In this document: positions 23,201 through 35,062 of the stretch, piece after piece
How positions within the stretch are numbered: the stretch's first letter is position 1
How the letters are laid out: every line of letters begins with the position of its first letter
Origin: Poecilobothrus nobilitatus
Taxonomy: Eukaryota; Arthropoda; Insecta; Diptera; Dolichopodidae
Reading direction: 5' to 3'
NCBI GenBank assembly: GCA_947095535.1
Contig: OX352774.1
Coordinates: forward strand, 173,846,200 to 173,910,199
Length of the DNA stretch: 64,000 bases
The notes under the pieces: generated by a model
What the model was told of the DNA's origin: nothing
The model's input: only the letters and a program-made list of their open reading frames with translations
The model's database searches: none
Made by a program: the position numbers and the translations under genes

Positions 23201-24555
23201 AGTTTTATTTTTGGGATGCAACAATTAGAAGTCATATATAAAATTAACTAATGACTATATAGTTTGTATACACTGTGAAAAAAAAAAGTATTAAGAAAAC
23301 TAAAAAATTTAATTTAAATAAAATTTGAAGTTTAAACTTTAAAGTACAAGGTACACTCAAAATATGTTTAACAAAAAGTCGGTAATTCGGTGAGGTTGGT
23401 AAAAAATTTGGAGCGTTAGGAAATTTGCCAAAAAAAAATCAAAATTTCACAAAATTTGTCTTACTTATCCAATATATGGCTTGTCGCCTATAATAGTGAT
23501 AGATTCGCCATATAATGATCAGTAATTTAATGTTTTTTTTTACTGGGATGGGTGAGGAATCATTAAAAGACATAGAAGAGGAGAAGAAAAAAAACTCAAT
23601 ACTGCACATTAAAACATGAAGCAAATGAAAATTTTTGAATTAAGGGAATTTTTTAAGTTTAATAAAATTTAAATTATTACAAATTTCATTTTAGATTTTT
23701 TATTTGTAAAAAATTTTTCTATGTATATAACAAAATATATAATATGCGTGTTACTCCTTTTTTTGTCGGCTCATTTGTTTCTTTATAGCACAAAATAAAC
23801 AACAATGAAAAAAAAAAACAAAAATGTTGCTAATATCAATTGCAACAGTTACAACATTTAAAATTTATGCTTCCATATCATAATGTATATTACATACAAA
23901 TGTTCTTCCCAGCTAATAAGTTGTACATATATGAAAGTAAATTATTTATTTTTTTTTTTTTTTTTAATAATATGCTGAAATCCATATTTTGTGGTTATTT
24001 TATTACATAATAAGACCATCATTAAATAAAAATAAAAAGAAAAATAAAAACATAATTTTTTGGTATGTAATGAACCTTTTAATTTTTTTTTATTTTTTTT
24101 TTTTATGAAACTTCAATTTAATAAAAACTTCATGAAAAACCATAAAATTATGTATGATGATAATATGGTCTTTAAAACGACACGAAACATTATTCACCTA
24201 CATCATCAGATTTTACCTTTTAACCAACATTTTAAATTTTTAACCCAACAATACATAACTGCAACATATCAATATTTTAGGTAATTTTGGGGGATAAAAA
24301 CCAAAAAAAAAGAACAAAAAACACAATAAAAATAAAAGATTGTTATTATCTTTTTGTTTTTGGTTAAAGAAAATCACCAAAATCACCATATTAATCATTT
24401 AAAAAATAAAAAAATAAAAAAACATTTGCAACAAACAACATCACAACACGAAATTTAAATTTGAATCTGAATATGAATAAATTAACTATATATTTTGTTG
24501 TTGTTTTTGAATCAGGTGAATTTAATTGAAATAATGGATTGGACAACAATAATTA
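20254..24555. other. long AT-rich non-coding stretch
   Basis: No gene. It holds local duplications of AGGGTACCA at about 22029-22100, A/T runs near 20897, 22759, 22970 and 23146, and a weak + islet at 23040-23077 listed separately. Open frames of 60-74 codons here are low complexity. Confidence 0.5.
23040..23077 (+). other. candidate exon islet (weak)
   Basis: After a T run and CTTAATCTCATCAAC (a branch-point-like segment) comes AACTATTTCAG, then a GC-richer islet reading PVITISKITIKYW, with several C-ending codons. No good donor follows (TGG|GTTCAT). It may be chance. Confidence 0.15.
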
Positions 24556-24590
24556 TTTTTTTGTTTTTTTTTTTTTTTGGACAGGTAAGT
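24556..24590 (+). promoter_or_regulatory. recursive-splice (ratchet) site
   Basis: A 23-nt tract of T with a single G (24556-24578) runs into GGACAG, and AG at 24583-24584 is followed at once by GTAAGT (24585-24590). A strong 3' splice site fused to a consensus 5' splice site with nothing between them is the signature of a zero-length exon, by which long fly introns are removed in steps. By my rough estimate the 9-mer CAGGTAAGT is expected about 0.1 times per strand in 64 kb at this composition, and far less often when required to follow such a tract. It implies a + strand host intron spanning this point. I saw no second comparable site in the window. Confidence 0.6.
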
Positions 24591-25025
24591 TACTTGCAAT
24601 TTTTAATAGATGAGAATTTTTGTTGCATTTGAGATAAGTTAATTTATTGCTCAATCAAAAAAAAAAAAATTATTGGTTAACTTTTATTTAGCTGTGATGG
24701 TAACATCCAGTAACCAAAATATTCGAAAAGAAGATTTGACCATTTTTATTGTATTCCAAATTTCAAAAAATAATATTACTAAACGTTGATGGAAGATGTA
24801 TATGCAAATAGTATTGAAGGATAAAGGCTTGTGCATTCAGTGATTTTTAAGAAATTTGCATTAAAGCGTTTTTTTTTTATTTCTTTATTGTTCAAATATG
24901 TATCAAAAATATTTATTAGGAGGGATTTAAAAGTTGATTATAAAATCAGGGTTCCAATAATTCTTTTATCGAGAATTTAAAAGTGTAGAGCTGCCTTTAT
25001 GGTAATTACTTTATTGTAAAGATAG
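24591..25025. other. AT-rich stretch with a relative of the 88-bp repeat
   Basis: Around 24915-25000 the text GGAGGGATTTAAAAGTTG, then ATAAAATCAGGGTTCC, then GTGTAGAGCTGCC recalls the 88-bp unit at 16.6 kb. Otherwise unremarkable. Confidence 0.35.
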
Positions 25026-25219
25026 GGGCCTCGGTGGCCTAGTGGATAAAAGCGTATAAAATACACTGTAAACAACGAGGGAATGTGGGTTCAAATGCTA
25101 TATACGTCGTAAGAGTTATTCTCCCTTACGACATTTACAGCCACGCCAGAAAAGGAAAGGCTGTATAATTTCATGTTCACATTTATATGGCAGAGATATG
25201 CACTACAAAAAAAAAAAAT
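25026..25219 (+). mobile_element. SINE1 copy a (tRNA-derived)
   Basis: The A-box TGGCCTAGTGG is at 25035-25045 and a B-box-like GGTTCAAATGC at 25088-25098. They are followed by a tRNA-unrelated body with ACGTCGTAAGAGTTATT, a GACATTTACAGCCACGCC block, GGAAAGGCTGT, and ACATTTATATGGCAGAG, ending in a short A run. The same order is found at 26.85 and 50.24 kb. It is transcribed by pol III if active. I see no clear target duplication for this copy. Confidence 0.85.
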
Positions 25220-26840
25220 ATAAATGCATATATAACAAAAATAATGAGCAGCGGATTATAAAAATCAGGATTATAAGGTTTTTCCAAATACTATATATAA
25301 GCAAGATCATCAAAATTCGACATTGATCTAAAAAATAAATAATTTGAACTCAAAATTTGTTATTGAATGAGATTTGAGAAATTTTTCTATTTTTATAATT
25401 TAGGATTTTGTAATATACTGTTAAATATTTGAGATTTGGTGTTAAGGATTTTATATTGGGGTCTTGATACTTTGGAATTTTGAAATCGGGATTAACTAGC
25501 CAAAACTTTAAAAACTATGAGCAACAGTTTTTTTTTTTTCAACTATGAGCAGCTATATAGTTCCGCAACTGATGAGGTTACATAAAAATGTTGTTTTACA
25601 ATTACTGTTACTTTCTTTATATTTTTTTATAAGATCCTAATTACGTTTAAAATTTCATTTCTACCTCTCAAACAGTGCCAATCTTAAGATTTGTTTTTTA
25701 AATTCAATAACAAAAAGTAACTATTATTTTAAACTTTATTAAGAATCAATGATAGTCAAATTGTCTGGAGGTTTTTGATACTCAATTTAATAAAATTATG
25801 AAATTCACCTGCTTGTCTCAAAACTTATTTTACCTCATTAAAAAATTCTAGTTGTTTATTCAACGGGCTACAAAAAAAAAAAAAAATTATTTTAGTTAGT
25901 ATTATAATATTTCAGATATAAAAAGATTTTTTTCAGATTTTTTTTTTTTTTTTAAGAACCATTCATTATATATTTTATTACCAACACTGGATACCACCAA
26001 AAAAATATGTTAAGCAGTAAAATAATAGTCGCCAACATTAATTGATGTTTTCTTATAGATTCGCATTAATCGGTTACATGGACAATTTAAAGAAGAAGGT
26101 GCAGCATAAGAAATATTAAAAACAAAAAAAAAAATTTTTTTTTTTTTTGTTCAAAGAAAATTAAATATTTTTTCAATAAATGCATAGAAAAAATATTGCT
26201 TAAAATTGCATCCGAAAAACATGAATATAATCAAGACAATATGATTATTAGCTTCTAGCTGTCAAAGATTTAAGCAATTTAACTAAATGATTTATACAAA
26301 AAGATTGTCTTCATAACATTTTTGTTTTTTGTTTCAAATGCATTTTACTAGAAAACAAAAAAAAATTTAAATACAAAAGAATTAAGATAAGCCAAATTAT
26401 CTTATGAATTTTTGTTATATAAAATATAGGTTATAGAGCTTAAAAATATCAGACCGCACCAGAATAAAAATTATCTTACAGTATGTATCTAAATTGTAAT
26501 TTGTATTTTAATTATTATAGGTTTTAAATTTTCAAAAAAAAAAAAAAATCTTTAGATAAATTATGAAATCATAAATTTTGTATAAATGCTATTAGAATAT
26601 AAAAAATAAATCGTCATTTTCTTATTAAAAGAAGTCAGTCATTATATTTCAAATTATTTCAAATTAACAAATTTTATTTAAAGATTTTATTTTGCTAAAT
26701 TCCATTTTTTAATTAACCAAATTTGATAATCATCAATTTCAAAACTTATAAATAGCTAAACACAAGATGCGAAAAAAAGGGTGCGTGACTTAATATTCAC
26801 GACCATAAGTTCCACTTTTCGGTTTTTATTTCAAATAACA
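25220..26840. other. AT-rich non-coding stretch
   Basis: No gene. It includes the GATTTGGTG / GGATTTTATATTGGGG short-period text at about 25370-25490, and A/T runs near 25872, 25938, 26126 and 26535. Confidence 0.5.
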
Positions 26841-27040
26841 AATGTATTTATGGAGTCTCGGTGGCCTAATGGGTAACAGCGTGTAAAATACGCTGTAAAT
26901 GGATTCGAATCGAACACACGTCGTAAGAGTTATTGCGCCTTAAGACATTTACAGTCACGCCTGAACAGGAAAGGCTGTGTAATTTCCTTTCCTGTCCACA
27001 TTTATGTGGCAGAGAAATTCATTAAAAAAAAAATGTATTA
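26841..27040 (+). mobile_element. SINE1 copy b with target-site duplication
   Basis: The A-box TGGCCTAATGG at 26862-26872 and the B-box-like GGATTCGAATCG at 26901-26912 are followed by the family body (GTCGTAAGAGTTATT, GACATTTACAGTCACGCC, GGAAAGGCTGTGTAATTTCC) and a short A run. The flanks AATGTATTTA (26841-26850) and AATGTATTA (27032-27040) form a near-perfect target duplication, so the ends are well defined at 26851 and 27031. This supports LINE-assisted retroposition. Confidence 0.88.
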
Positions 27041-27375
27041 ATGAAATAAATTAAATGTGTACTGCTTTAGAACCGATTACTACGCTATAGAAGCTAACAT
27101 AATTTCCATGGAATTTTAGTTTTTATTTTAATTGAACTTAACTACAATTACACCCAATTTCATAAATAAAAGTATAGTATCTCTGATTTTCTGGCCTAAC
27201 TTTTTTTACTCATAGTGATTTGAACATTTTTTTTTTTTTTTTTGCTTAATTAAAAAAAATAAATTGTTGATTTACACAGCCACAAAATTTTTTGCAATAT
27301 TGTAAACTTTAATATTTTAATTTATAAGCAGACTTCGGAACTGGCAAGCACTTGAATCCTAAGAGTTAGAAAAAA
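27041..27375. other. AT-rich spacer
   Basis: No gene or named repeat seen. T run at about 27227-27244. It ends in GAGTTAGAAAAAA at the border of the next RepA element. Confidence 0.5.
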
Positions 27376-28145
27376 CAAGGCTGAATGTAAACCAACGGTT
27401 TTTAAAAGCGCACATTTCCAAAAGACAATATACAAACTGTTTAGGATTGTGACTCTGCACCAAAATTTAAAATTTTCATATAAGAAAAAATGTGAAAATA
27501 GAATTTTTTTGCAATTTTTAGCGGTTGTATATACCTTATATAACCCTATATAACTAAGCTGGGCTGGAAACCTATATAACAAAGAAAAACCGTTAACACA
27601 TGTAAAAATATATTACGGGAGTTTTAATTTTTATATCTTATCGAAGAAAAAATTGTATAGGTGGTTAAGTTACAGGTGTCTAAAAATAGCAAATTTATGA
27701 GGAAACTTTTACTAATTCTAAAAATTCTTTCTTTTCTCAAAATTTCAAGTCCCTATCTAAAAGCATGCCGGAGTTATGAAAAAAGAAAAATTATGCAAAA
27801 AATTTTGTTTTCAGATAACGGTAAATTTAAATATTAAATTAAAAAAAAATTGTATAAGTTTAATATTGATTTATAAAGGTAAAAAAAAATTCTGTCGAAT
27901 GACGTTTTTATATTGAAAACAAGGGAGAAAAAAGAGGCTAAATATACCAGCTTTACCAGAAATTTTACAAAATTTATACATTTTTAGCACATTTTATTAG
28001 TTTCACTATTTCTGTCTGTCCGTCCGTCCGTCTTTTTACAAAACTTTCACATCGTTTCTTTTTTTTAAATATTATTCTAAACTATTGTAATTGTCTTTTA
28101 AAAAATATCCGCTTTTAAAATCTTTTGAGTCTACATTCAGCCTTG
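27376..28145 (+). mobile_element. RepA copy 4, flanked by inverted termini
   Basis: It begins CAAGGCTGAATGTA (27376-27389) and ends with the exact inverse TACATTCAGCCTTG (28132-28145), both extended by AAAA/TTTT. The first 520 bp is forward RepA (GTAAACCAACGG, GCGCACATTTCC and the later modules). The last part is inverted relative to copy 2, since GTCCGTCCGTCCGTC with TTAGTTTCAC reads in reverse here. So this copy is a fold-back: one terminus in each direction. It shows that RepA has a defined end and that the two arms can be mobilised together. No coding capacity. Confidence 0.75.
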
Positions 28146-29757
28146 TTTTATTTAGTTTAATGATCTCTTCTTAGTATAATTTACCTGAGAAAATTAAAAA
28201 ATTTAAACAAAAATATATTTTGATTTTGAGAAAAAAACAAAACGAATTGTAAAATTATTTTTTATTTCCTAAATTTTTTTTATGACTTTTTAATTATTTA
28301 ATTACTATTTTTTATTTTTGACTGTTTTAAGTGATTGAACTCATGAATTCATATAAACATTAACACCGACTTTTTATAAATTTTTTAACCTGTTAACATA
28401 AAAATTATCACATTTAGACAAATATAGACATTACGTAACATTAAATTCTTATCTTAAATTCTATGTGATTAAAGAAATTAAGAAATTAATTATAATTAAA
28501 ATGGTTTATGTTTTTTATAAAAAGATTATTATTTTTTATATGTGTTAGGTAAAGGGTTTATTTCACTGTGATCTTACTATAAATTTGCAGTATCTTTTAA
28601 ATATCTTCCTCATTTTATATTATCTGGAAACCTTTAATTTTGTTTAAAATTATATTTCCAAGCAAATTTTTCTTAAAAATAAGCCCTACTGAAGAGCCCT
28701 ACATGAACCTTATATTATATCCACAACTCTTCCATATTTTTAAGCTTGTAAAAATAATTGAATATTTATTTTTTTAAACCACCCTCCATTACAATAAAGG
28801 ACTATTTTCTTTGGATGAAACCTATCAGTATTAGATGCGGCATGACTGTTTTTAAAAACTTTACAAAAAAAAATTAGAGATCAATACTTGAAATATAAGG
28901 AGTTCTATAAATGTAAAGTAAAGTTTCATAATTAATCCAAATCTTAAATTTTCATCAATTCTTGCTAACTATATAATACTAAATATTAAAATATAAAACT
29001 AATTTTTAACAACCAATTTAGTTTTTTTTTTGTTTTGCAGGCTTAATTAAATGCACAAATCACAAATTCTTAAAATCTTAAAATGAATCTTATTTCGACT
29101 TTGATTAAAGTAAGATTTGGTCCTTTGAACCCTAATCAAAACATAATAATATATAATATCACTAAATTATCTGTATATACATATATATATATATATATAT
29201 ATACTCGTTTGTGTTAAAATAAAATTTTAACCTTATAATCATCTTAATGAATTGGAAGCGAACACGTGATATAAACTTTTATCCTTCTAAAATAATGGTG
29301 CTTTTTTCTCTTGTTTTTATCAAGCACCATTCTTTTATCATAAATGTCAGATTTCTAATTAACTTCTTTTTTTTTATCCGTCTGTCTTATAAAAAAAAAA
29401 AAAATTTTTTTTTTTTATAAAAGTAGTAAATTTTATTAGCTACAAAATATATTATCCCTGATTTAATATTAAAGATTTGAAAGAAACTAATCAAAAAATA
29501 AAAAAAAAGGTAAAGTAAGTACGTGCCCGGATGACCTGACACGTCAACAACTAGCCATGATATTTAAATGAAAAAAAAAATTAAAAAAAAAAAAACAGTT
29601 TCGGTTTTTAAAAGGATTCCTAATTTATGATAAGGGCAACACAAACACTATAGTATATAGATACAAAATAAAAAAAAAACGAATCTTAAGATGCAATGTA
29701 ATTGTTGCATCTAATTAAAATCAAATTAGTTACAAAACAAAAAGGTACCAAAAGATA

Positions 29758-29789
<32 letters not shown>

Positions 29790-30324
29790 AATATTTTTTT
29801 TTTGTTATCATAAAAATGAAATAACTGAATAAATCTGAATCTTGAAAACTGAATTTAAGAGATCCTTTTTTAATAAAAATAAAAAAAAAAAATTTCTAAA
29901 ATTATCTAAAAAATGACTTGACTTTTATATTTTAGAAACCCGCCTTTTATTTTTTTTTATGAAAAAAAAAAAAGATTTCGTAACGCTTCATTAATATTAA
30001 AATTGATCTCTAAAGGTTAATTTATTACTATTTTTCCATTATGCAAAGGTAACTTGGAACTTATTAATATGATAATGACTTTGGATCTGAATGAAAACTT
30101 CTCTGTACTCTTAAATATGAATGTATGTATTGAATATGTATATAATAGATTGAATTTACCGCGAAATTAAAATTTTTGTTTTAAAAAGGGGGAATAAAAA
30201 ATTTAGATTAGAAAAGAATAATTTAAAAATTTATTATTAAAACAAAAAAAAAAACCGAGAAAATTTTAACTTATAGTTGATAATTAGAAAAAGATTTAAG
30301 TGCATACTAAATCAATTGATATAT
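28146..30324. other. AT-rich stretch with (TA)n tracts
   Basis: (TA)n runs at about 29184-29205 and 29758-29789. A strong 3' splice-like signal, a T run then TGTTTTGCAG ending at 29040, is followed by GCTTAATTAAATG and quick stops. A GC-richer islet at 29516-29560 (GTACGTGCCCGGATGACC) is unassigned. No gene recognised. Confidence 0.45.
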
Positions 30325-30668
30325 ACATGTAGTGGTTAAGATATCGGCCTTTCATTCGAAAGTTTTCGGGTTCAAACCCAGCTTGAATCATAAAAATTAA
30401 TAAAAAAAATAATGTAGATTTCAAATAATGTATAAATAATGTTAAATATAAGTATATGTATATATCTTAAACATTAATATCATATGTAATATGATATTAT
30501 GTAATATATAATAAAATAATAAAAAAAATAATTCTTGTAAAAGATAATAGATGGCGTAGAAATAAAAGAAATATTTACGTCTCATACAGCTGAGTAATCA
30601 ACAACTTAGTGAAATTAATGTTTCTCGAAACTTAAGCTATGTCAAATATAAATAATAAATGACTAAAG
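30325..30668 (+). mobile_element. SINE2 copy
   Basis: A tRNA-like head with TAGTGGTTAAGATATCG, a CTTTC/GAAAG hairpin arm and the B-box GGGTTCAAACCC (about 30369-30380) is followed by an A/T-rich middle and a conserved 3' body: ATTCTTGTAAAAGATAATAG then ATGGCGTAGAAATAAAAG, and later GAGTAATCAACAACTTAG and AATAATAAATGACT. The copies at 35.6 and 39.7 kb share this order. It is not the SINE1 family: the body is unrelated. Confidence 0.75.
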
Positions 30669-32540
30669 AGCATCACATTACTCGCCAAACAATTTTTGCA
30701 AAAATTTCCGTGGAGACCAAGCCGTAAAATTTCATATATTGGTTTTTTTTAAGTTAGTTATGTAGCACTTTCATATGATTTTCAATAAATTTTTAGTATA
30801 TATTATTAATATTTTTAATGTCATTCATTCATTTCAATTGATGATTAGATGACATTGTTATAAATCTTATTATAACTGAAATCAATAGATATGCTGATCA
30901 AGAATATACTAAAAAAGTCAAATACGAAACATACAAGGTCTACTAAATGTATTCCCACGAATTCCAATGAAACTGAAAAATTTTTTTTTTTGATATTGCG
31001 GTTGGGTCTTATAAAACTGCGCAAGTCAAAGGTCAAAGGTATAAAAAGAGTGTTCTTGCTAATGTAATGTCGACAAATCGATTCCAAATTTTACTTTGCA
31101 TGATACATTTCAGTAATAAAGCAAACGGTTTTCTAAAAATTATCAAATTGAGGAAGAACGATGTAAATTTGTATGATAATTTTTACACCAGTTACGATTT
31201 CACGATTAAAGTTACACTTTACATGTAAGCTATATATAGTTTCTATTTTATCTATCTATTTCTATTATGAACCACATATACTCCTATTTGTTTCGATGGT
31301 TGAATTCGTATAGATAGACAAAATACATCACCCTAATAAGTGTAATAGTCTGCGGATGCTTCTTCAGTCAATTTTTCAAAATACCTCTATACATATATTG
31401 GTTCATAAATAAAGTATGTTATTTAACCGACTTGTTCAAATGATTAACATCAGTTGTTTATAATTTCTAAAATCAAATTTAACTTTAACAGAAAAAAAAA
31501 ATAATTTTTTTACATGAATTTTAAGAAAAGTTACGAATACTTTTTTTTTATCCAAAAAAAAAACTTATCACAATATTGTTGTTAAGTCTTTAAGCCAAGC
31601 CTTCTTTTTATTGTTTGATACTTATATTAAAATTAAAAACAAAAAAACATTCCAGAATGTTTATTTTGAATCTTTTTAAAAGAAATCCCAGTAATTTTAT
31701 TGTATAATATGCACAATATACATATATATATATATATATTATATTGTTTTTTATTCATTTTTTAAATCTTTTGTATAATTAACCGCTTATATTTTAAATT
31801 TTTCAATTAAAAACAAAAAACCCGAAAAACAAGGAGCCAAAAGTATCTACAGAAGATGACATTAAAATTGTTTTTCTTTGCCAAAAATTCGTGACTTTAA
31901 ATATTATTTCCAGTAATTTTTTTTCGTTTTTCGTTTGTAAATTGTATACAACATTTATAATGTACCTAATAGTAACAAATCTGTTTGTGCAATTATTCTG
32001 TTTAATTGCAACAGTTGAGGAAATTTTGTTTTTTCTTTTTACAAAATATATAATTCCCGTTATTTAGGAAAAATTCACGTAAAACTACACAAAACAAAAA
32101 ACAAACACACAAAACAAAAAAAGACTATTGTCATGTGCGTTTGCGTACGTATCATTTCAGATCAACTTGTAAATCTACATAATCTTTTTTTCTATATCAT
32201 TATATATTGCATATCAACCAACAAACTTAAGATAATATTTCTTTTTGTTAAAAAGATGCACTCTTTAAAACATATGGGAGGATTTTGAATTAAATTTTTT
32301 TTCTTTTGTGGTAGAAAAAAAGAATGGCAGGTATGGTAATAACAATCATCAATTGCCTCTCATTCTTAACTCAACAAAGTGATCTGATATCTATTTTGTC
32401 TGGGTATTTGGACATAGTATCATTTTAGGCAATTGCAGAGTTGGTGAACTTATTAAAGACGGCATAAACCTTTATATTCTACGAGGAAAGGGAATCTTGC
32501 GATTGCAATAACAATGTGTAAATATTGGTTTCAATAAAAA
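30669..32540. other. AT-rich non-coding stretch
   Basis: No gene. A (TA)n run near 31718-31740 is followed by TATTGTTTTT. GC-richer islets at 30705-30725 and 32133-32165 (GTGCGTTTGCGTACG) are unassigned. Open frames are low complexity. Confidence 0.5.
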
Positions 32541-32559
32541 TCCAATACACTCACAAACC

Positions 32560-32965
32560 CAAGGTACTTTTGTATTAATACTCGCTCTGTGGCTAAGAGC
32601 TGGGCTATATTAGATATTAAACGATTTAGTCTTATCCCTAAATCGTTCCAATAATTGCAATGCAATAGAGATTTTATTGGTTCACTGTTCGACCGGTAGA
32701 GATGCTCCAAGGATAAAATTAAATCATATGACGTCTGCAGAAGAAGAAGAGGAATAATTTTTTCACATATTGTGTAAATGCCCAACAGAAGAAAGTTTCT
32801 GGAGAAATTCTTTTTTAAATAACCTTTTCAATTTGTTGAAGGTGATCTTAATCGATTTAAAGCACTTTGTTAAAAACTGATCTGACTTAAACTGGCATAA
32901 ATGTGCATTTGAAACCTCTTTCTACCTGCCTAGCTATGGTAGCATTATTGATGGCTATGTTGGTA
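32560..32965 (+). pseudogene. LINE ORF2 RNase H-region remnant
   Basis: On the + strand, allowing for stops, the text reads DAPRIKLNHMTSAEEEE, then HILCKCPTEESFWRNSF, then IDLKHFVKN. An acidic run followed by H-LC-CP and a few lines later a (I/L)-DL-FVK pattern is typical of the end of the RNase H and zinc-knuckle region of R1/jockey-like LINEs. The copy at 41.69-41.99 kb shares both this text and the following GGCATAAATGTGCATTTGAA-type block. It has several stops and frame breaks, so it is dead. Confidence 0.55.
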
Positions 32966-35062
32966 TTATTTTTTAACTTTCTAAAATAAAAAAAAAACGA
33001 AGAATTTTAGAAAAATACCATGCATAATAACAACCGATTATAACATATTAAATAAATCCATTAACACTTTAACATAAATCGATACATTAAACTATCAATA
33101 GAAAGAAAGTTTTTTGTCGTCGATAGTCGATATGGACTTTAAAGTTTTTGTCATTCATTCCGATCTATCGTTATAAATTTTATAATCTCTCTGTTTTTTT
33201 TTTTTAAATATATACGAAAAAGTTGAAAGGATTAAATTATTAAATATTTAATTTCTTAAAAATTCAAAAAAAAAAAAAAAAAAAACCCCAAGAAGATGCA
33301 CCTGCGGTGGCGGTGTAATTGGGAAGCATTCCATTCCACTCACATTTTTTTTTTTAATTTTTTCTTTTTGTATTTTTATTTAGAATTACAAAAAAAAAAA
33401 AACAAAAAATTTAAAATAAGAAAAACAATAAAGTCTTTTTAAAGCCACCAACATTATTTAAAATGTATTTTGGTAGTTGAATCTTGAAAAAAAAAAGTCA
33501 TAAAAATGCAGTTTTTGTTTTTTAAATTTTTTTTTTAGGGGCTTGGTAAAATAATGCAAACTTTGCTTTAGTACTTTTTTTTTTCATTTATCGTTTTTTT
33601 TTTTCAAATAAAATTATTTAATTTTTTTTTTTGTTTTTTATGTATTTCAAGAGTCCAAGAATTCATTAAATTTAAGTTTTAAAAACTATATTGATATGAT
33701 GCACAAACCATAACAACCACATACATACCTGGAGGTTAAGGGAATTGTTAGCAATTTTTTTTTTTTTTTTTTGTTATCTTCAAAGGAATGGTAATTTAAA
33801 AAAAAAAGAAACAAAAAAAATGGAAAATAAGATAAAAAACATTATTGAAAAAATAATTTAATAGCGATAATTAAAAAAAAAAAAAAAAAAAATATTGTGA
33901 AAAAATATAATAATAAAAATAAAATTCAATCATTGTAAAAAAAAAAAATATGTTGATTACAATAAAAAATTAAATTTACTCAAGAATATTAAAAATGATA
34001 ATTAATGTTTAAATATAAATGTTATTTTTTTTTTTCAAATTTTATTATATTGGTAAAATAAGTAAAAAAAAAATTTAATTATTTAAATGAAATAGAAAAT
34101 TATAAATACCAAAAAATAATATTCTAAAAATAACCTTATTTGTTTCTATTCATTATCATATTTTCATTATATTTACAGTATTTTTTTATTTAATTTTTAT
34201 ATTAAAAAATAATTTACAGTTTTTTTTTTCTATATCGAAGAATGTTCATTCTTTTTCTTTAATTAAAAATAATTTCGAAATTAGGACTTACCAATTTGCT
34301 ACGTGAATAAGCCTTCACCTCGATTGGTATACCATATACCTATTTATTTAATCTTCGCTTGTCAATATGTATTTTTCAAAACATACATGTATTATTGGTA
34401 TTTTTCAAAACATACATTCATATTATTTTCATGACACATCATATTCATATACGAAAAAAAGAATATTATAAACCCGATGATTTGTTACGCGAAAAGTAAT
34501 ATTTTTAATCGACGCGATGTTAACTGTCAAAAGTATCGTGCCTATCTAGTATTTCTGAAAGACTTTTCTTACGATTTTTTTTTCTTAGCGATAAGTACTA
34601 TTTTTGATTTAAAAAGTAATTTTAATAGTTTATATTTATATAATTAAAAAAAATAAAGTTAACAGTACTTATAAAAAGTATAAAAGTATAGTAAGTATAG
34701 TAAATATAAAAAATTATTTCGAATTTTAATGTTTTTGTTTATGTTTATTCATTTTAGAATAAAAATATTACAGATGTCAGGCAATTTATTTTTCATCATG
34801 TTATTTTAATTTCAAAAAATCGGTTGTATATTTTTACAAAAAAAAAGTATTACTAAAGTTTTTTTACAAGTCTTAGAGATATTCAATTTTAACTAAAATC
34901 GACGTGGTGAATTTTGTCATCGCCTCAGTCCTGCATCTTGAAGAATAAAAATTTGGTTCTTTCCGATTTTTGTATTTCGTATATTTTATTAATTTACTAG
35001 TAATTTTTAATACCGTAATTTTTAAATATTTGCTATACTTACTGCTCAAGAAATTCATATTG
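32966..35062. other. AT-rich stretch with one GC-rich islet
   Basis: A and T runs near 33266, 33386, 33758 and 33871. A GC-rich islet at about 33291-33345 (ACCTGCGGTGGCGGTG) stands out. On the minus strand one frame reads WNGMLPNYTATAGASSWG with C-rich third positions, but it has no acceptor in front, so I do not call it an exon. A 20-bp direct repeat GTATTTTTCAAAACATACAT starts near 34369 and 34400 (31-bp period). Confidence 0.45.

Noticed and set aside
29019..29060. Second ratchet point at the strong T-tract with TTTTGCAG
   Set aside because: The acceptor is excellent but the next bases are GCTTAA, not GTAAGT, and every frame stops soon.
29184..29789. (TA)n tracts as an origin or scaffold element
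   Set aside because: They are ordinary microsatellites and nothing in the sequence supports a function.
30331..30385. A functional tRNA gene at 30.33 kb
   Set aside because: The acceptor stem is absent, the anticodon arm does not pair correctly, and the same head is found with a conserved non-tRNA body in other copies, so it is a SINE head.
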